DNA of 64,000 nucleotides from Lingula anatina (lineage: Eukaryota; Brachiopoda; Lingulata; Lingulida; Lingulidae): assembly GCF_001039355.2 (NCBI RefSeq), contig NW_019775658.1, positions 260,388 through 324,387 on the forward strand, given 5' to 3'. Made by a program: the position numbers and the translations under genes. This document shows, in pieces, positions 26,713 through 37,629 of this stretch (its first letter is position 1; each line of letters starts with the position of its first letter). The notes under the pieces are model-generated. The model saw nothing but the letters and a program-made list of their open reading frames with translations. It was not told the DNA's origin and searched no databases.

Positions 26713-27686
26713 CAATGCGCCGTACTCTCCAATGTCTTCAAGTGATATAATTGTCAAAGGTATTTGAACCGGCCAATTGTTGTTTATTCCTATAAGTTCC
26801 CTGTGCTTTTCTTGCATGGGGCATTTAAGCAAGACTGAGAATATGGTTTAAGTTGTTATATAATTGTACTTGATGCAGACATTCAGTTCGTCAGGCTGTT
26901 GGTTTTGCTCATCACCAACCGAAGCAAACAAAGCATCCAGTTTTCCCTTTGAACAATTTTGGCTCTCAACCTGTCTGATAATTCCCAAGCCAACTGATAA
27001 CTTAAGAACAAATGGAGACTTCGTACGAGAAATGATGTTTCTCGAACACTTGCAGAATTTTGGCATTTTTTATGTTTTTCAATTTCTCTCTCGTTGGTGC
27101 CAAGAGTGCTTGGGTATTATTATTTACGCTGTTTTCCACATGTATATAATTGTGCAGTACCCATCTCCTTGTAGCATTAGTGAACTTTGATTAAGCTTTT
27201 TTTAACTTGCTCCAGCGGCATACCAGATACATGTACATGTAGGTCCTTAATTCGTCGAAAGAAAATATATTTGGGGAAACTCGTGCTCATATTTGGTCCC
27301 ATGTGTTATTTCTTTATCACATAATACATTAATCAATGTCAAAATGACATTTTTATAGATTAAGCCACGATGATGTTTCTCAGGCATACTATAGTACCAT
27401 CTAGGCATGGGCAGCTTTAGCAGGTAACTTACATGTATTAAAACTAAATCCCTAAGCTTCTTGTATAATGGTGAACGGATTAGATATGCGTAGTGAACAG
27501 ACATGAAGAGCACGGTGAATATTCGTGAACAAGTAAGACTTTTAAAATGTGTAATTTGCAAGCGCCAAGTTTACCACTGGGACAAAAAGATAGAAAACAA
27601 AGTGGGCAGAACGCAAGGAAGATAATGATGTGCCCATAAAAACTGTTTACATATGTAAATACAGTGAGGTTAAATCGAGAGAAGGA

Positions 27687-27746
27687 TTTATTTTATTTTA
27701 TTTTATTTTTGAAAGGTAATTGATGTGTCGGATAGGTGCATGTATA
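27687..27746. repeat. Dispersed repeat end with (ATTTT)n
   Basis: ATTTT repeats are followed by the same 37-base sequence found at 25782-25818. It appears to be the second copy of a dispersed element. Confidence 0.7.
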
Positions 27747-28735
27747 TACCAGTGAAATAAAAAAAGGTTTATGTATATCACCCCCCCAAAAAAATGATGA
27801 AGATAATGCTAATAATAATAATAGTGATAGACATGTACATATAAATAATACTTGTGCTCACCCAGCCTAAAACTGAATCTGCCAGTGAATACTAATAAAT
27901 GGAGCTTTTAAGTCGCTAGATCGTCAGGTTTCCTCTAATTAATTGGCGCAGCCTGTTGAGCTCTTACGATAATGGTTAGCACACCCGAGGAGACACTGTG
28001 GGATTGATACATATACCAGTATCTTTCGTGTCTCCCATTAAAGCTCCGCCATTCATTAACCTGCGGCATTTCTGGGAAGGGCTTTACAAATGGCTAGTCG
28101 CGTTACATGTATGTTTGGAACACATACCGATAATTCAGTACATTACAGTCCCTTACGGTGTATCTAGGGCAGTAGGGTACCGTGCCTTTGGCGCCAATTA
28201 TAGGTGGCGCCACCGAAATGTTTCCATCAACCTTTTACTTTTATCTCCTGAAAATCGAGAATCTGTGCTTTTTCAATTGAATTACAGGTAAAGCCATGTC
28301 TTAAAAACAAGAGTCAGACATTAAGAAACGGACTAACTTTTATATAGCCTGCCTTGAATTGAGGTTATTGACGTCGGGTTTCCTGGAGCCGACATATAAT
28401 ATCTTATGCATTTATTTATTAACGTACATACCGGTATATTTCGGTCATTCCCACTCCAAATGTGCACGTGGTCAACGGTACTTGGCGTTCAGGTCGACGC
28501 ATTTGTCATATCCTAAGCATGATCCAGTGATCAATATATAAACATATGCGATTAAATTTCTAAATTTGTATACAATGTTCTGAGGCTAAGTGAAGGAATG
28601 TGACGCTTCTGCGCTTATGTTGTAATTATTTTGATTTTGTTTTAGTTTGAAATTATATATTTCTTATGTGTGTTCTGCTCGCTATACGATATTGTACACA
28701 TACAGTTATAATAAAATAATAACAATACTACTTTA

Positions 28736-28776
<41 letters not shown>
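28736..28776. repeat. (ACT)n trinucleotide microsatellite
   Basis: Perfect ACT/CTA run of about 13 units, about 190 bases upstream of the receptor start codon. Confidence 0.97.
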
Positions 28777-28931
28777 GGTAGCTCAACCTACAAGTATGGC
28801 CTTTGACCTGAAGGTCCATGACGCCACAATATTTGAGGAAATTCTCTTAGTTGTTTCAAAAACCAATCCCCGCGCCATGCTTTACATAAAAAAACGAACG
28901 TTGCTTTCCACCCTTTTTATACTCTGCATTT

Positions 28932-28945
28932 ATTTTTCTTTACAG
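28932..28945 (+). promoter_or_regulatory. Candidate splice acceptor of receptor 1 leader
   Basis: A pyrimidine tract ending TTTCTTTACAG lies just before the receptor start codon. It supports a spliced 5' untranslated leader with an intronless coding region, a common arrangement for such receptors. Confidence 0.5.
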
Positions 28946-28966
28946 TAAGGCCAGTGAGAACACAGC

Positions 28967-30235
28967 ATGAATGGTAGCCAGTTGCTCTTACCGCGTCTGG
29001 CTAGAATGTGGCGGGGAGACGTCGACGTCACCAATAGTTCTTGGTGCTACGGCTTGTCGCCATGCCTCGCTGCGGGAGATTATGGGTTACAGGCGCCGGT
29101 CAACCCTGCAGATGACGTCGAAATCAATGCGATCAGGGATGCTGATTATGAAGAATTCTACACAATGGCGCAGCAAATCACAGGGTTGTATCTGTACCCT
29201 ATAATATGTATCCTAGGACTTACAGGAAACATGCTGTCTATTATTGTCATGGCCCAGAGCAAGTTACAGACGTCCACTAACGTGTATCTGGCTGCGCTGG
29301 CCTGCTCGGACTCCATTAAACTATTGAACGATCTTTTATACTTTATCGTAATACTGTTAATGAAGATTGACCCAGTGATTGCCAATGCGCTTTACGGTCA
29401 TTTGTATCCTTACGCTCACTTTGTATTCAACGTGGCCATGTGCAACACGGCCTGGCTGACTGTATCGGTCACCGTGGAGAGGTATGTCTACGTGTGTTTC
29501 CCGACACGAGCGAAGACGCTGTGCACCGTCAGACTGGCAAGGAAGGTCTGCGCATGCGTGTTCGTTGTCATGACTGGTTTAGCTATCCCCAACGCGTTAC
29601 GTTACAAAACAGTGGAGATAATAGACGCTAAGACCAATGTCACGACGCTGGACGTAGTTGTGACGGCGTTATGGAAGGATGACACTTTTAAAATCGTGTT
29701 CACTTGGGTGCAGAACCTCACAAGGTCTGTTATTCCACTCCTTGTGCTAGCAGTGTTCAATGCATCAATCATCCAAGTGCTGCGCCGCTCGCGCGCCAAC
29801 CGTAAAGTGCCTGCAAGGAAGCGTATTACGGTGATGCTGGTGTGCATTGTGTTCGTATTTCTCATCTGTGTCACACCTGATGCAATCCTGTCCACGTTCT
29901 TTGGCTTTGGCTACAACGAGGCCAGTTTCGTTGTGCGCGGCATCCGGGAGTATACAGACACTTTACTCGCAGTGAACAGCGCCATCAATTTTCTCCTCTA
30001 CTGTACCTTTAACAAAATATTCAGGCTCAATTTTATGCTCATATTTTGCAGACGGTGTTACATCGACAATAAACATTCCGACGTATCCAGGTTTAATAAA
30101 CTGAAATTTAGTAAAGAATTGTCCGGGAAGATTTCTTGTACCTTGAAGGGCTCGACCATAATCTGTGCCAAAACGACTGATTCACGAAGACCATGTTTCA
30201 GAAGCAGCTCAGGCGACAAAGGGACCTTAGTATGA
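28967..30235 (+). CDS. Class A neuropeptide-type G-protein-coupled receptor 1 (FMRFamide-receptor-like)
   Basis: Encodes 422 residues in one uninterrupted frame. The N-terminus (about 70 residues) has glycosylation sites NGS and NSS. Seven hydrophobic segments follow: about 71-95 with GN at 87-88, 106-131 with the conserved Asp 115, 148-170, 194-211, 248-268, 287-310 with CVTP at 301-304, and 327-347. ERY at 171-173 is the DRY-type G-protein switch. NFLLY at 341-345 is the NPxxY motif with Pro replaced by Phe. A CRRC cluster (360-364) in the tail could be palmitoylated. The pattern VTVERYVYVCFP followed by a basic loop is that of the invertebrate FMRFamide, TRH and related peptide receptors, so a secreted peptide ligand and surface location are inferred. 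TTTTTCTTTACAG ends at 28945, 21 bases before the ATG, indicating an upstream untranslated exon. The exact ligand cannot be named. Confidence 0.9.
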   Translation: MNGSQLLLPRLARMWRGDVDVTNSSWCYGLSPCLAAGDYGLQAPVNPADDVEINAIRDADYEEFYTMAQQITGLYLYPIICILGLTGNMLSIIVMAQSKLQTSTNVYLAALACSDSIKLLNDLLYFIVILLMKIDPVIANALYGHLYPYAHFVFNVAMCNTAWLTVSVTVERYVYVCFPTRAKTLCTVRLARKVCACVFVVMTGLAIPNALRYKTVEIIDAKTNVTTLDVVVTALWKDDTFKIVFTWVQNLTRSVIPLLVLAVFNASIIQVLRRSRANRKVPARKRITVMLVCIVFVFLICVTPDAILSTFFGFGYNEASFVVRGIREYTDTLLAVNSAINFLLYCTFNKIFRLNFMLIFCRRCYIDNKHSDVSRFNKLKFSKELSGKISCTLKGSTIICAKTTDSRRPCFRSSSGDKGTLV

Positions 30236-31696
30236 AATGTAAAAGATCGGTTTCTGCATGGATAAAATCCTGGCAAATGCATGAGTCGCCCCCTAGCAGT
30301 TGAAAAATACAACTGTATTTTACAAATGGTTTTATATTTTATATTCGTTGCAGCTGACGATACAATGAAACGACTGGCTAGAATCGTGCCACAGATCTCC
30401 ACGTTATTTATTTATTTATTATTATTATTATTATTATTTTGTATTAAGCACAATCAATGTTAAGATTCACACGACTTATCCCCATTAATTTTGTCATGAT
30501 GGGTCATTTATTTGGGAATTCGAAACCCCATTCTGTTCAAACTTTGTACTTCATATTACATTTACAAGCAACAATATTCCGTGTATATTCAAAAACTGAC
30601 AATATGATTTATGGCGGTTTCGCCATGAATTGTTGAGTTTATTTTACATCTTTTGGTAGAACGCTTACACACAAGGGCATTTCGGTTGCATGTCGATTTA
30701 CTGATTGTTCAAGTCTTTAATCTGCTCAGTAGCACCTGCACCCTATCAGTACATGTATATACAGTACATTTATTAGACAGCACATGTCGTAGTGTGGTTC
30801 ACATCGATTGAAATTACACGGATAGGTGCAGGGCCACAGATATGTTTTTCACTAGATATTCACATATATTTTTCTGTCTAATTCTGTGCACGTTTCTGTA
30901 TTGTGTCAATACAGATTATTTACCCGGAAATGACGTCATCACCCAGCTGGCCTCTGGGAGAGATAATAATATTATATTCTTATAAAAAATGAGGCCACAA
31001 GATGGAGCACCTCTTTCTTTCCTCTTATTAAAGCAGAAGTATCAAGTTCAGTACATGTAGCTGATTTTTACCCACCAGTATAGCACTAGCACTAGCTACG
31101 GTGTACCTTTATATTGCATGTACTAGTGTATGTAGGTACACTTCCTTTCAAGTTGAGAAGCGATATTGCTCGGGCTTAATTTGTTTTTGTTAATTGGTGC
31201 AATTATTTGATGGCAGAACTATTGCGCGCGTAAAAGATCATTTCAAAAAGTGTAATTATTTCAGCATTCAAAAACAGGAAGAAGAGTTGTCATTTGAATT
31301 CATCTCAAATCTACCTCAAATATGGCAACTGGCTGGCGTTTTAAGAAGTACCGGGGGTAAACTGTTGTTCAGAAGGGTTCTCACCCTTAATAAAATACAT
31401 GTCTTTCGTTACAAACTTCAAATTTTCTTTTATGCACAGCTGTATCATTGCAGATACATGTCTTTAATCGCTAAATATGCAAATGAAAGACCAGCTAGGG
31501 TTTATTGCAGGTCAGGTCTCATCTATTTGACAGACTACTTTTATAGTAGCCAAGCCACATGTTACAGTTTCTATTTGCATATCCCCAACACTCGTAACTT
31601 TATTTGGAACTGTCATCCGTTGACATGCACGCATATTTGACCTAGACAATTTCAATGGTCACTGATTACTGCAACGAAAAAAGAAGCAAAAATATC

Positions 31697-31732
31697 AACA
31701 ATGTTATAGCTTCAAAAACCTATAACATTGTT
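31697..31732. other. Perfect 13-bp-arm hairpin
   Basis: AACAATGTTATAG, a 10-base loop, then its exact reverse complement. It is AT-rich, has no T-tract context typical of a known RNA, and may be a decayed inverted-repeat element. Confidence 0.6.
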
Positions 31733-33196
31733 AAAGATTCAAATTTTCGAGGTTGTGACAACCATTTTGAGCAATAGTGTACTTTTTGTGTGAGGAATAT
31801 TAGACCTTAATAAACCATAAGTATAAAGCTACGTAAACCATTTAGCGATTTCAGATTCATAGCCAGAATATTTTTGTAATGCTTACAATGTACGCTTATT
31901 GCGTTTTGCTGTGACAAAAAAACAAGATGTGTCGTAAATGCCAAAACATGTACGTACTTGCAATGATCAAGAATAAAATGCAACGAAATTTGAGTCCGTT
32001 CAGCAGAGTTTTATTCAAAAACATATCTTGATAATATAAATGAATTTGGATATAACCACCATGGGACAGTAAAATGATACGGTGGAATGAGAATGATTCT
32101 AATGTTATCCTTGCTAAATACACGGTCGCTCATATACATTATGTACTGTATACATACATTATATTTTGAACTAAATATAATATAATTTAGCAGTTTTCAG
32201 TAGAATATGCATCTTAGATGCACCCGTTTTGACAACGTACATTTTTTGGCACGACACACGTTTCACGAAACCGTCGCAAATGATTGACAACTATGGGTGT
32301 GAAATTTTACCAATTGTACACAAAGACGTGTCGACACACAGAATGTATTTTATTTTGGGGATAACGGTCCCAGTGATGTGAAACCATGAGGGTTTATTAA
32401 CACTTCATTCGTTGAATAAAATACTTGTTGTTACACATAATGCGTTTTGTCATTGAAGACTACCACAGTCCTTTACAGTAGGACATAAGTCTGTTTTTAC
32501 ACTTTAAACCCTAACTCAAACAAACTCAAACACTAACACGAGATATTCGTGAAGTTTTTTTTTTTTTTTTGCTTTTTTTAAAGTGCACTTCAACAAGCTA
32601 AGTGAAACGAGTCTGCCCCCTCTCCCCCATCCTTAAAATTCGAATTCCTTGTAGCCATCATTAATCTTAATGTTATAAACTTTCTTAAATGTAAATGGCC
32701 CCATACAGTTGTGTGTACTATCTTCCTATAGAATAATGGAAAAATAAAAAAAAGGAAGAGATGATCTGATATAAAAGAGATATTTTATTTTTGTCTGCTT
32801 TAGGTTACAGCCAACAACATTCATGGTGACAAAATTCATCACGTCGTGATTTAGGGATCATCCATCATCTGCACAAGTCTACGTATACATGTACTTCAGA
32901 GAGTTCAAAGCTAAAAATGATGACGTTTGACAGCAATTTGCATAATCATTTTTATTATTTGTCAAAAGAGAATATTAACCCCCCCCCCCACACACACACA
33001 CCCGAACACTCACACACAAACCAACATACGATTTATAGACTTGAGCAAATGATGATAAAATGGATAACTCCGTAGTAATTTTACCAAAAAAAAAATTATT
33101 ACAAAAATCTCTATTAGGTCGGTGTGCATTTTTGACTAAGGGATGGTGAGGTCTTTTTAATATAATTTTATGTTTAAAAATTACATTTAACGGGAG

Positions 33197-33219
33197 CAAT
33201 TGCGGGGATAGCTAATTAA
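33197..33219 (+). repeat. Direct repeat, copy 1
   Basis: CAATTGCGGGGATAGCTAAT followed by TAA occurs here and again at 33882-33904, about 685 bases apart in the same orientation. The pair could be ends or internal parts of a mobile element. Confidence 0.75.
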
Positions 33220-33881
33220 CGGGAGCAGAAGCCATTATCGTAGCTTAAAGGTCGCGGTAGGGACACTGGGGTCCCCATCATCATATTTCAATGAACACTG
33301 ATGCTCGGTCAAGCGAAGTTCAAATTGGGGGGAAGGGGCAATGAAAACAGTAGTATCGTCCAGATTAACCGGAACGATTGTATCTACTATATGCCAGCCC
33401 CTGGCCAACCATTGAGCAAACACAGCGATACTTAGCACTCCTTTCTGTCTCCCTTGAGACACCTGTGATTTTTTGAGAGCACTTTATACACGTCCTGGCG
33501 CAAGTCACTCTGCAAATAAGCAAGAGCTGCAGAAAAGTCCTCTTTGAAAAGACGGTTAAATTTCTATGAGAGTCAGACATAGGTCAAAGATGCGTCTTCA
33601 GTAAGTGAAATATCGACTCATGTCTGCACCCTCGTTATTGCAATATTACCGTATTCACAAAAAAAGCTTCTTAGAATAAATAGTTTAAGTTAGGAAAGTT
33701 CACGTGAAGAAAATTGAAAAAGTCTGTCATGTTGGTTCACATTTTTGTTTCATAATTTAGTTATATTATTTTAAAAATAATAAATTTATTGGGAGGAAAG
33801 GAGGATCCGTGGTGGCCGCGCATACGCGGTTGCTAGTAGACCTTAATCACGTACGCACAAGTGCTAGTAGAGCATGTTATA

Positions 33882-33904
33882 CAATTGCGGGGATAGCTAA
33901 TTAA
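33882..33904 (+). repeat. Direct repeat, copy 2
   Basis: Identical 23-base match to the sequence at 33197-33219. Confidence 0.75.
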
Positions 33905-34574
33905 ATAACGGAGCCCATATGACCCTAGGGGTCATCTATGGTCCACTAATTTTTCGCGATACGGCCACGTGAACATATGAACCGACTACTGATCAGTGTC
34001 CAGTCGAAGCTACGACCAGCGAAGACGACAGGTAAAAGAGAACCTTGTTGGTAAGTACGAAAACGCCTCCCACCACCCAACCCCTTGACACCAGAACCGA
34101 GAATGGGTAAGCATCATTTATTATACAACAAATTAATAACTGTCAATTAAATATGAATAAGAATGGCGTTTCACATACAACCCACCTTATGCTATTATTA
34201 TTATCAGTTTACCGTAAAGGAATGCACAGATATATATGTATATATATGTATATATAGGCATAGTATGATAACAATTTAAAAATTCTGGCGCGGCCGGCTC
34301 ACGACTCCTATCCTCCAATACTTAAAGGATATTCGTAAACATCCTATAAACTGATAATTGGCATAACCGAGCTATTTCGGACAATAAATACGGGTATCGT
34401 TTATCGATTTTGGCAATTTCACGATTCTGCGAGTTTATTATCGCCATGCCTTATCGAGGACATGTCAGTTGATACCATTGACCGGGTTTCTAGGTTGGAC
34501 TGTGTTCTCGATAGAAGTTATCATACCAGCAGGATCTATCTATCATAGCGGGGTTCTTGCTTAAGCTACTCTTA

Positions 34575-35460
34575 CAACCGGTCGTGCGTGCTTCTACGAG
34601 CGGTTTGCGTGCAAAAAATTGGCCAAGTAGTAAGATACACGCACGTCGAACGTACTTTTTTTGGTGGACGCAAACACGACGCAAAGCACGCAGCGCGAAA
34701 ACTGGCCGGCCAGTTTTTCGCTACGACCTGTCTGCGACAACTATAACGCCTGGAGCACGCTGGTAGCACGCAAGACCAAAGCACTGAGTAAGTGCACTAG
34801 GCGTGCGTGTAACGCAGGAAAAGCATGCAGAAATTCCGGGGTATTTTACCACGAAGACGTACTTACCACGCAAGAGACTCGTACGTTCAGCTTGCTTTCA
34901 ATGTACGTGTTAACAAAAAGGGGAGTGAGCGCATTTCCTCCGTGCGTTTATCTTACTTCCAAAGTGCGTGGCCAGTACTACTACCATACTTGTGAAGTGC
35001 GTCACACTAAGACGACGCACGTGCCGAGCACGATAAAAGTGCAGGCGATCCCGAGCAACCACTGCAAGCATTGTGTCACGATCTTCGGCCTCCTTTAGCA
35101 TTAGCAGCTGTAGAAGTCGATGGCGCATCCTTCTTGGAAGTGCCATTTTGGAAGCCAAAACAGTGAATGATATAGAGACTCGGTGCTCCCTTTTATATTA
35201 TTTTGATTATCCGTGCGTTCCACTTCCGTGCTTATTACGTTTCTCTTACTTCGTAAGTACCATTTCTGAAAACGTACGCTTCACTTGCAATACACGTAAG
35301 GTTATCTCACTCACTGTGTGCGACACAAGTACAGACCGTACGTGCTCCTTACTTCTTCCTACTTCCAAAAAAAGGCGTACAGACCACTTGCGGGCCCCAC
35401 GTTTAGAGCACGACACACCTACTCATAAAGTACTTACTACTTCGTCCGCTGCGATTTAAT
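34575..35460. other. Block dense in GTGCGT/ACGCAC hexamers and TTACTT words
   Basis: By eye the hexamer GTGCGT, its complement, or close variants (GCGTGC, ACGCAA) occur well over ten times here, in both orientations, and are rare on either side. TTACTTC, CTTACTT and ACGTAC words are interspersed. GC content is visibly higher than in the flanks. The open frames on both strands overlap each other and have arginine-rich, motif-free products, as expected from biased composition. It may be a subterminal-repeat region of a DNA transposon or a clustered protein-binding region. Confidence 0.5.
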
Positions 35461-35519
35461 TTTCATCCTGCGACAACGCTACGTCTGACAAGAACTCCGA
35501 GGACGCACGATCTCTAAAA

Positions 35520-36059
35520 CCCCCTTTACACTGAACNACACATCATAGAATATTTGAATCCGTTTTCAAATGACGCATTCTGCAAAAAGTTCTGACAATT
35601 AATTCATCTTGTAAAAAAAGGCAAAATATTCGTTTTATAATAACCTAAAAATGGATCTTTTCATGAATTTTAGGGGAAAAAACAATCGGAGGCTGATATG
35701 AGACCACTGTTGCCCTTAGAATTCCTGTCTGGTGAAAAATACCTCAGCACGGCCCCGTTTGAGAGTGAAAAAAAATATGTTCTACGTGCCGAACACTGGA
35801 CGATCTTTGAGTTTTCATTCTGCAACCAAAGCGATGCTTGTGCCTCCTTTCTACGACCGCGGCGATGCTTGTGCGTCCTCTCTGCGACCACGGCGATGCT
35901 TGTGCGTCCTTTCTGCGTCCATTGAGCGACCATCCTCCATCGCGTTCTCTCTGCGATTGTTTTAAACATGCTTAAAACTTCGCGGCGTCCATGGCGTCCT
36001 CGGCGATGCTTGAACGTTCTTTTTGCGACCTTAGCGATCACCGTCCAGTGTAAAGGGGG
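35520..36059. mobile_element. Third, longer copy of the CCCCTTTACACTGG MITE family
   Basis: The ends CCCCCTTTACACTG and CAGTGTAAAGGGGG are inverted. TAA lies just outside or at the edge of both ends, which may be a 3-bp target duplication. The interior matches 19091-19302 and contains a direct tandem repeat of about 31-32 bases at 35823-35925 (GCGATGCTTGTGC units). An ambiguous base lies at 35537 inside the left end. Confidence 0.75.
35823..35925. repeat. Three tandem copies of a 31-32 base unit within the MITE
   Basis: Units begin GCGATGCTTGTGC and continue TCC, TTTCTGCGACC and similar, with a few substitutions. A related, more distant unit is near 36003-36030. Confidence 0.8.
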
Positions 36060-36479
36060 TTTAAGGTGCAGTCAATGTAATCAGCTTAATTGTCTGGCAC
36101 GTCCCCTTGTAACTTAAAATACTTGGGTAAAGTCGGGAAAACTTTGAGGTCCATGATGTTTTTTTTTTTTCATGTTGCTATGCGAGTGGACAAGCTGATC
36201 CACCTGACATCAGGTGTGTTCAGAATTTCACGCAACGGCAGGACCTATTTCTTTATTTCCGAATTTTTTCTATTTATACATAATATCTTTTTTGCTTTTA
36301 CAAGAGATGTTCTTTAATATTCTGCAGAATATAGTATGTTCTTAACCCTGGCATGTTCTACTAGGCCTACATGTACACGTTGATTGCCAGGTCATGTTCG
36401 ACTATTTCCCCATCATTTAAAGATTTCATCTTCGGCGTAGGATTTATTAATACTACCTAAGTCTATATACTTGTTTAAT

Positions 36480-36518
36480 ACAGGGAATTATATCACAGCC
36501 GACGATATAATTCCCTGT
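36480..36518. other. Perfect 15-bp-arm hairpin
   Basis: ACAGGGAATTATATC, a 9-base spacer, and the exact reverse complement GATATAATTCCCTGT. No RNA family recognised. Confidence 0.65.
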
Positions 36519-37629
36519 TCAATATGAATCAGTGAAATGAAAAGGTTATAGGCAGTTACCGGTTATATAATCGGGTCTGCAAGAGGTTGAAACCGGTACA
36601 TGTCCAGTTTGTGCGCTGTGGCGCAGAGGCCTTGGTGAATAGGCGACGGCCAAACAATAGCCCTTTCCTGAATAGCTCCGGCATAATCTCTTTTCAAATA
36701 ACTTTGTTAAACACACTACGTCACGACCTGAGTAATCAATAAAGGTGATCGACACATATTTCTCTGTATCCTCACTACTCGCAGATTTAACGTATATATA
36801 CAAGGGCAGCTCTTTAGGAAAATCTGATTTTCCATCTAGGTAAGTGCGTTTAAAATAAAAGTGAAAAAAATATATATTTATAAATGTATGTATGAAGGCA
36901 CTTGAAGAGGTGTGGTGTGGTTAAAAATTAATGCAATTTATTGGGTACACGCAGAGAACTAGAGGTTCTTAAACCGCGGATTGGGTTTATACATATGAAT
37001 TTCACGATAATTTCAATCACGGATGCCTGAGAAAAGATAACTTTGTATTAGTACTACATGTATTCGTATTCCTATTTCCGATGTTAACTTTTATCCAGTC
37101 AACGATCTATTTTACCTTTGCTTTAAAGGAGGTTAGCAGAGTTGACTTACCAGTGTACCGGATATGTAATCTTTCGTGTTTTAATTTATTTATTAAATTC
37201 CGAGAGACCCAAAAAATAGTGTCAAGTTACATGTGGCTAACACAAGTGGCACTGGAAAAAGCAAAATAAAACAGAAATGAACTAAAATAAAATAAACTAG
37301 CGGACACCTAGCAACTGACAGAGGGTCCCGGGTTCGCCTTACCAGTACTTCTATCCAGGTCAGTGTCGAGAACAGGCCAGGAAAACTCGCACTGTGGGTC
37401 ATTTCTCTATGACTATGTGTAGCATATGCGTATAATTTAGTTCTTATGCCATATCTAGACACATCTCCGCATTCCACTGTCACTGGCAGCTGTGGCTCTT
37501 CTTGAGTTTCCAATATGGCGTCCAACCCGAAAATTCATAACGTAACGATTGAAAAGTTGGGTCAACGACATCAATTAGAGTCTGGTGGGAACAAGGGATC
37601 CACGTGCAATCTCATGACAACTCACTGGG

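Larger units (their letters stand above)
21492..28945. other. No coding sequence seen; possible long first intron
   Basis: No convincing exon on either strand. It contains the simple and duplicated repeats listed separately (25661-25782, 26037-26072, 26530-26712, 28736-28776) and a GT-rich stretch near 22290-22420. Confidence 0.5.
30236..37629. other. No established gene
   Basis: Non-coding except for the repeats and elements listed separately. A minus-strand open frame at 33235-33462 begins with GTG, not ATG, and has no recognised domain. Simple sequence: (TTTA/TTA)n at 30404-30440, C-run plus (CA)n at about 32979-33001, ATATGT-rich at about 34228-34257. Confidence 0.5.

Noticed and set aside
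33235-33462. Minus-strand frame with a protein-like sequence (ends ATFKLR)
   Set aside because: It starts at GTG, the upstream AG has no pyrimidine tract, and no domain or neighbouring exon fits.
34490-35459. Several overlapping frames on both strands
   Set aside because: They overlap one another in all frames and have Arg/Cys/Thr-rich products, as expected from the hexamer-rich composition, not from genes.
37300-37345. GGGTTCG B-box-like word
   Set aside because: No tRNA arms or anticodon stem form around it.
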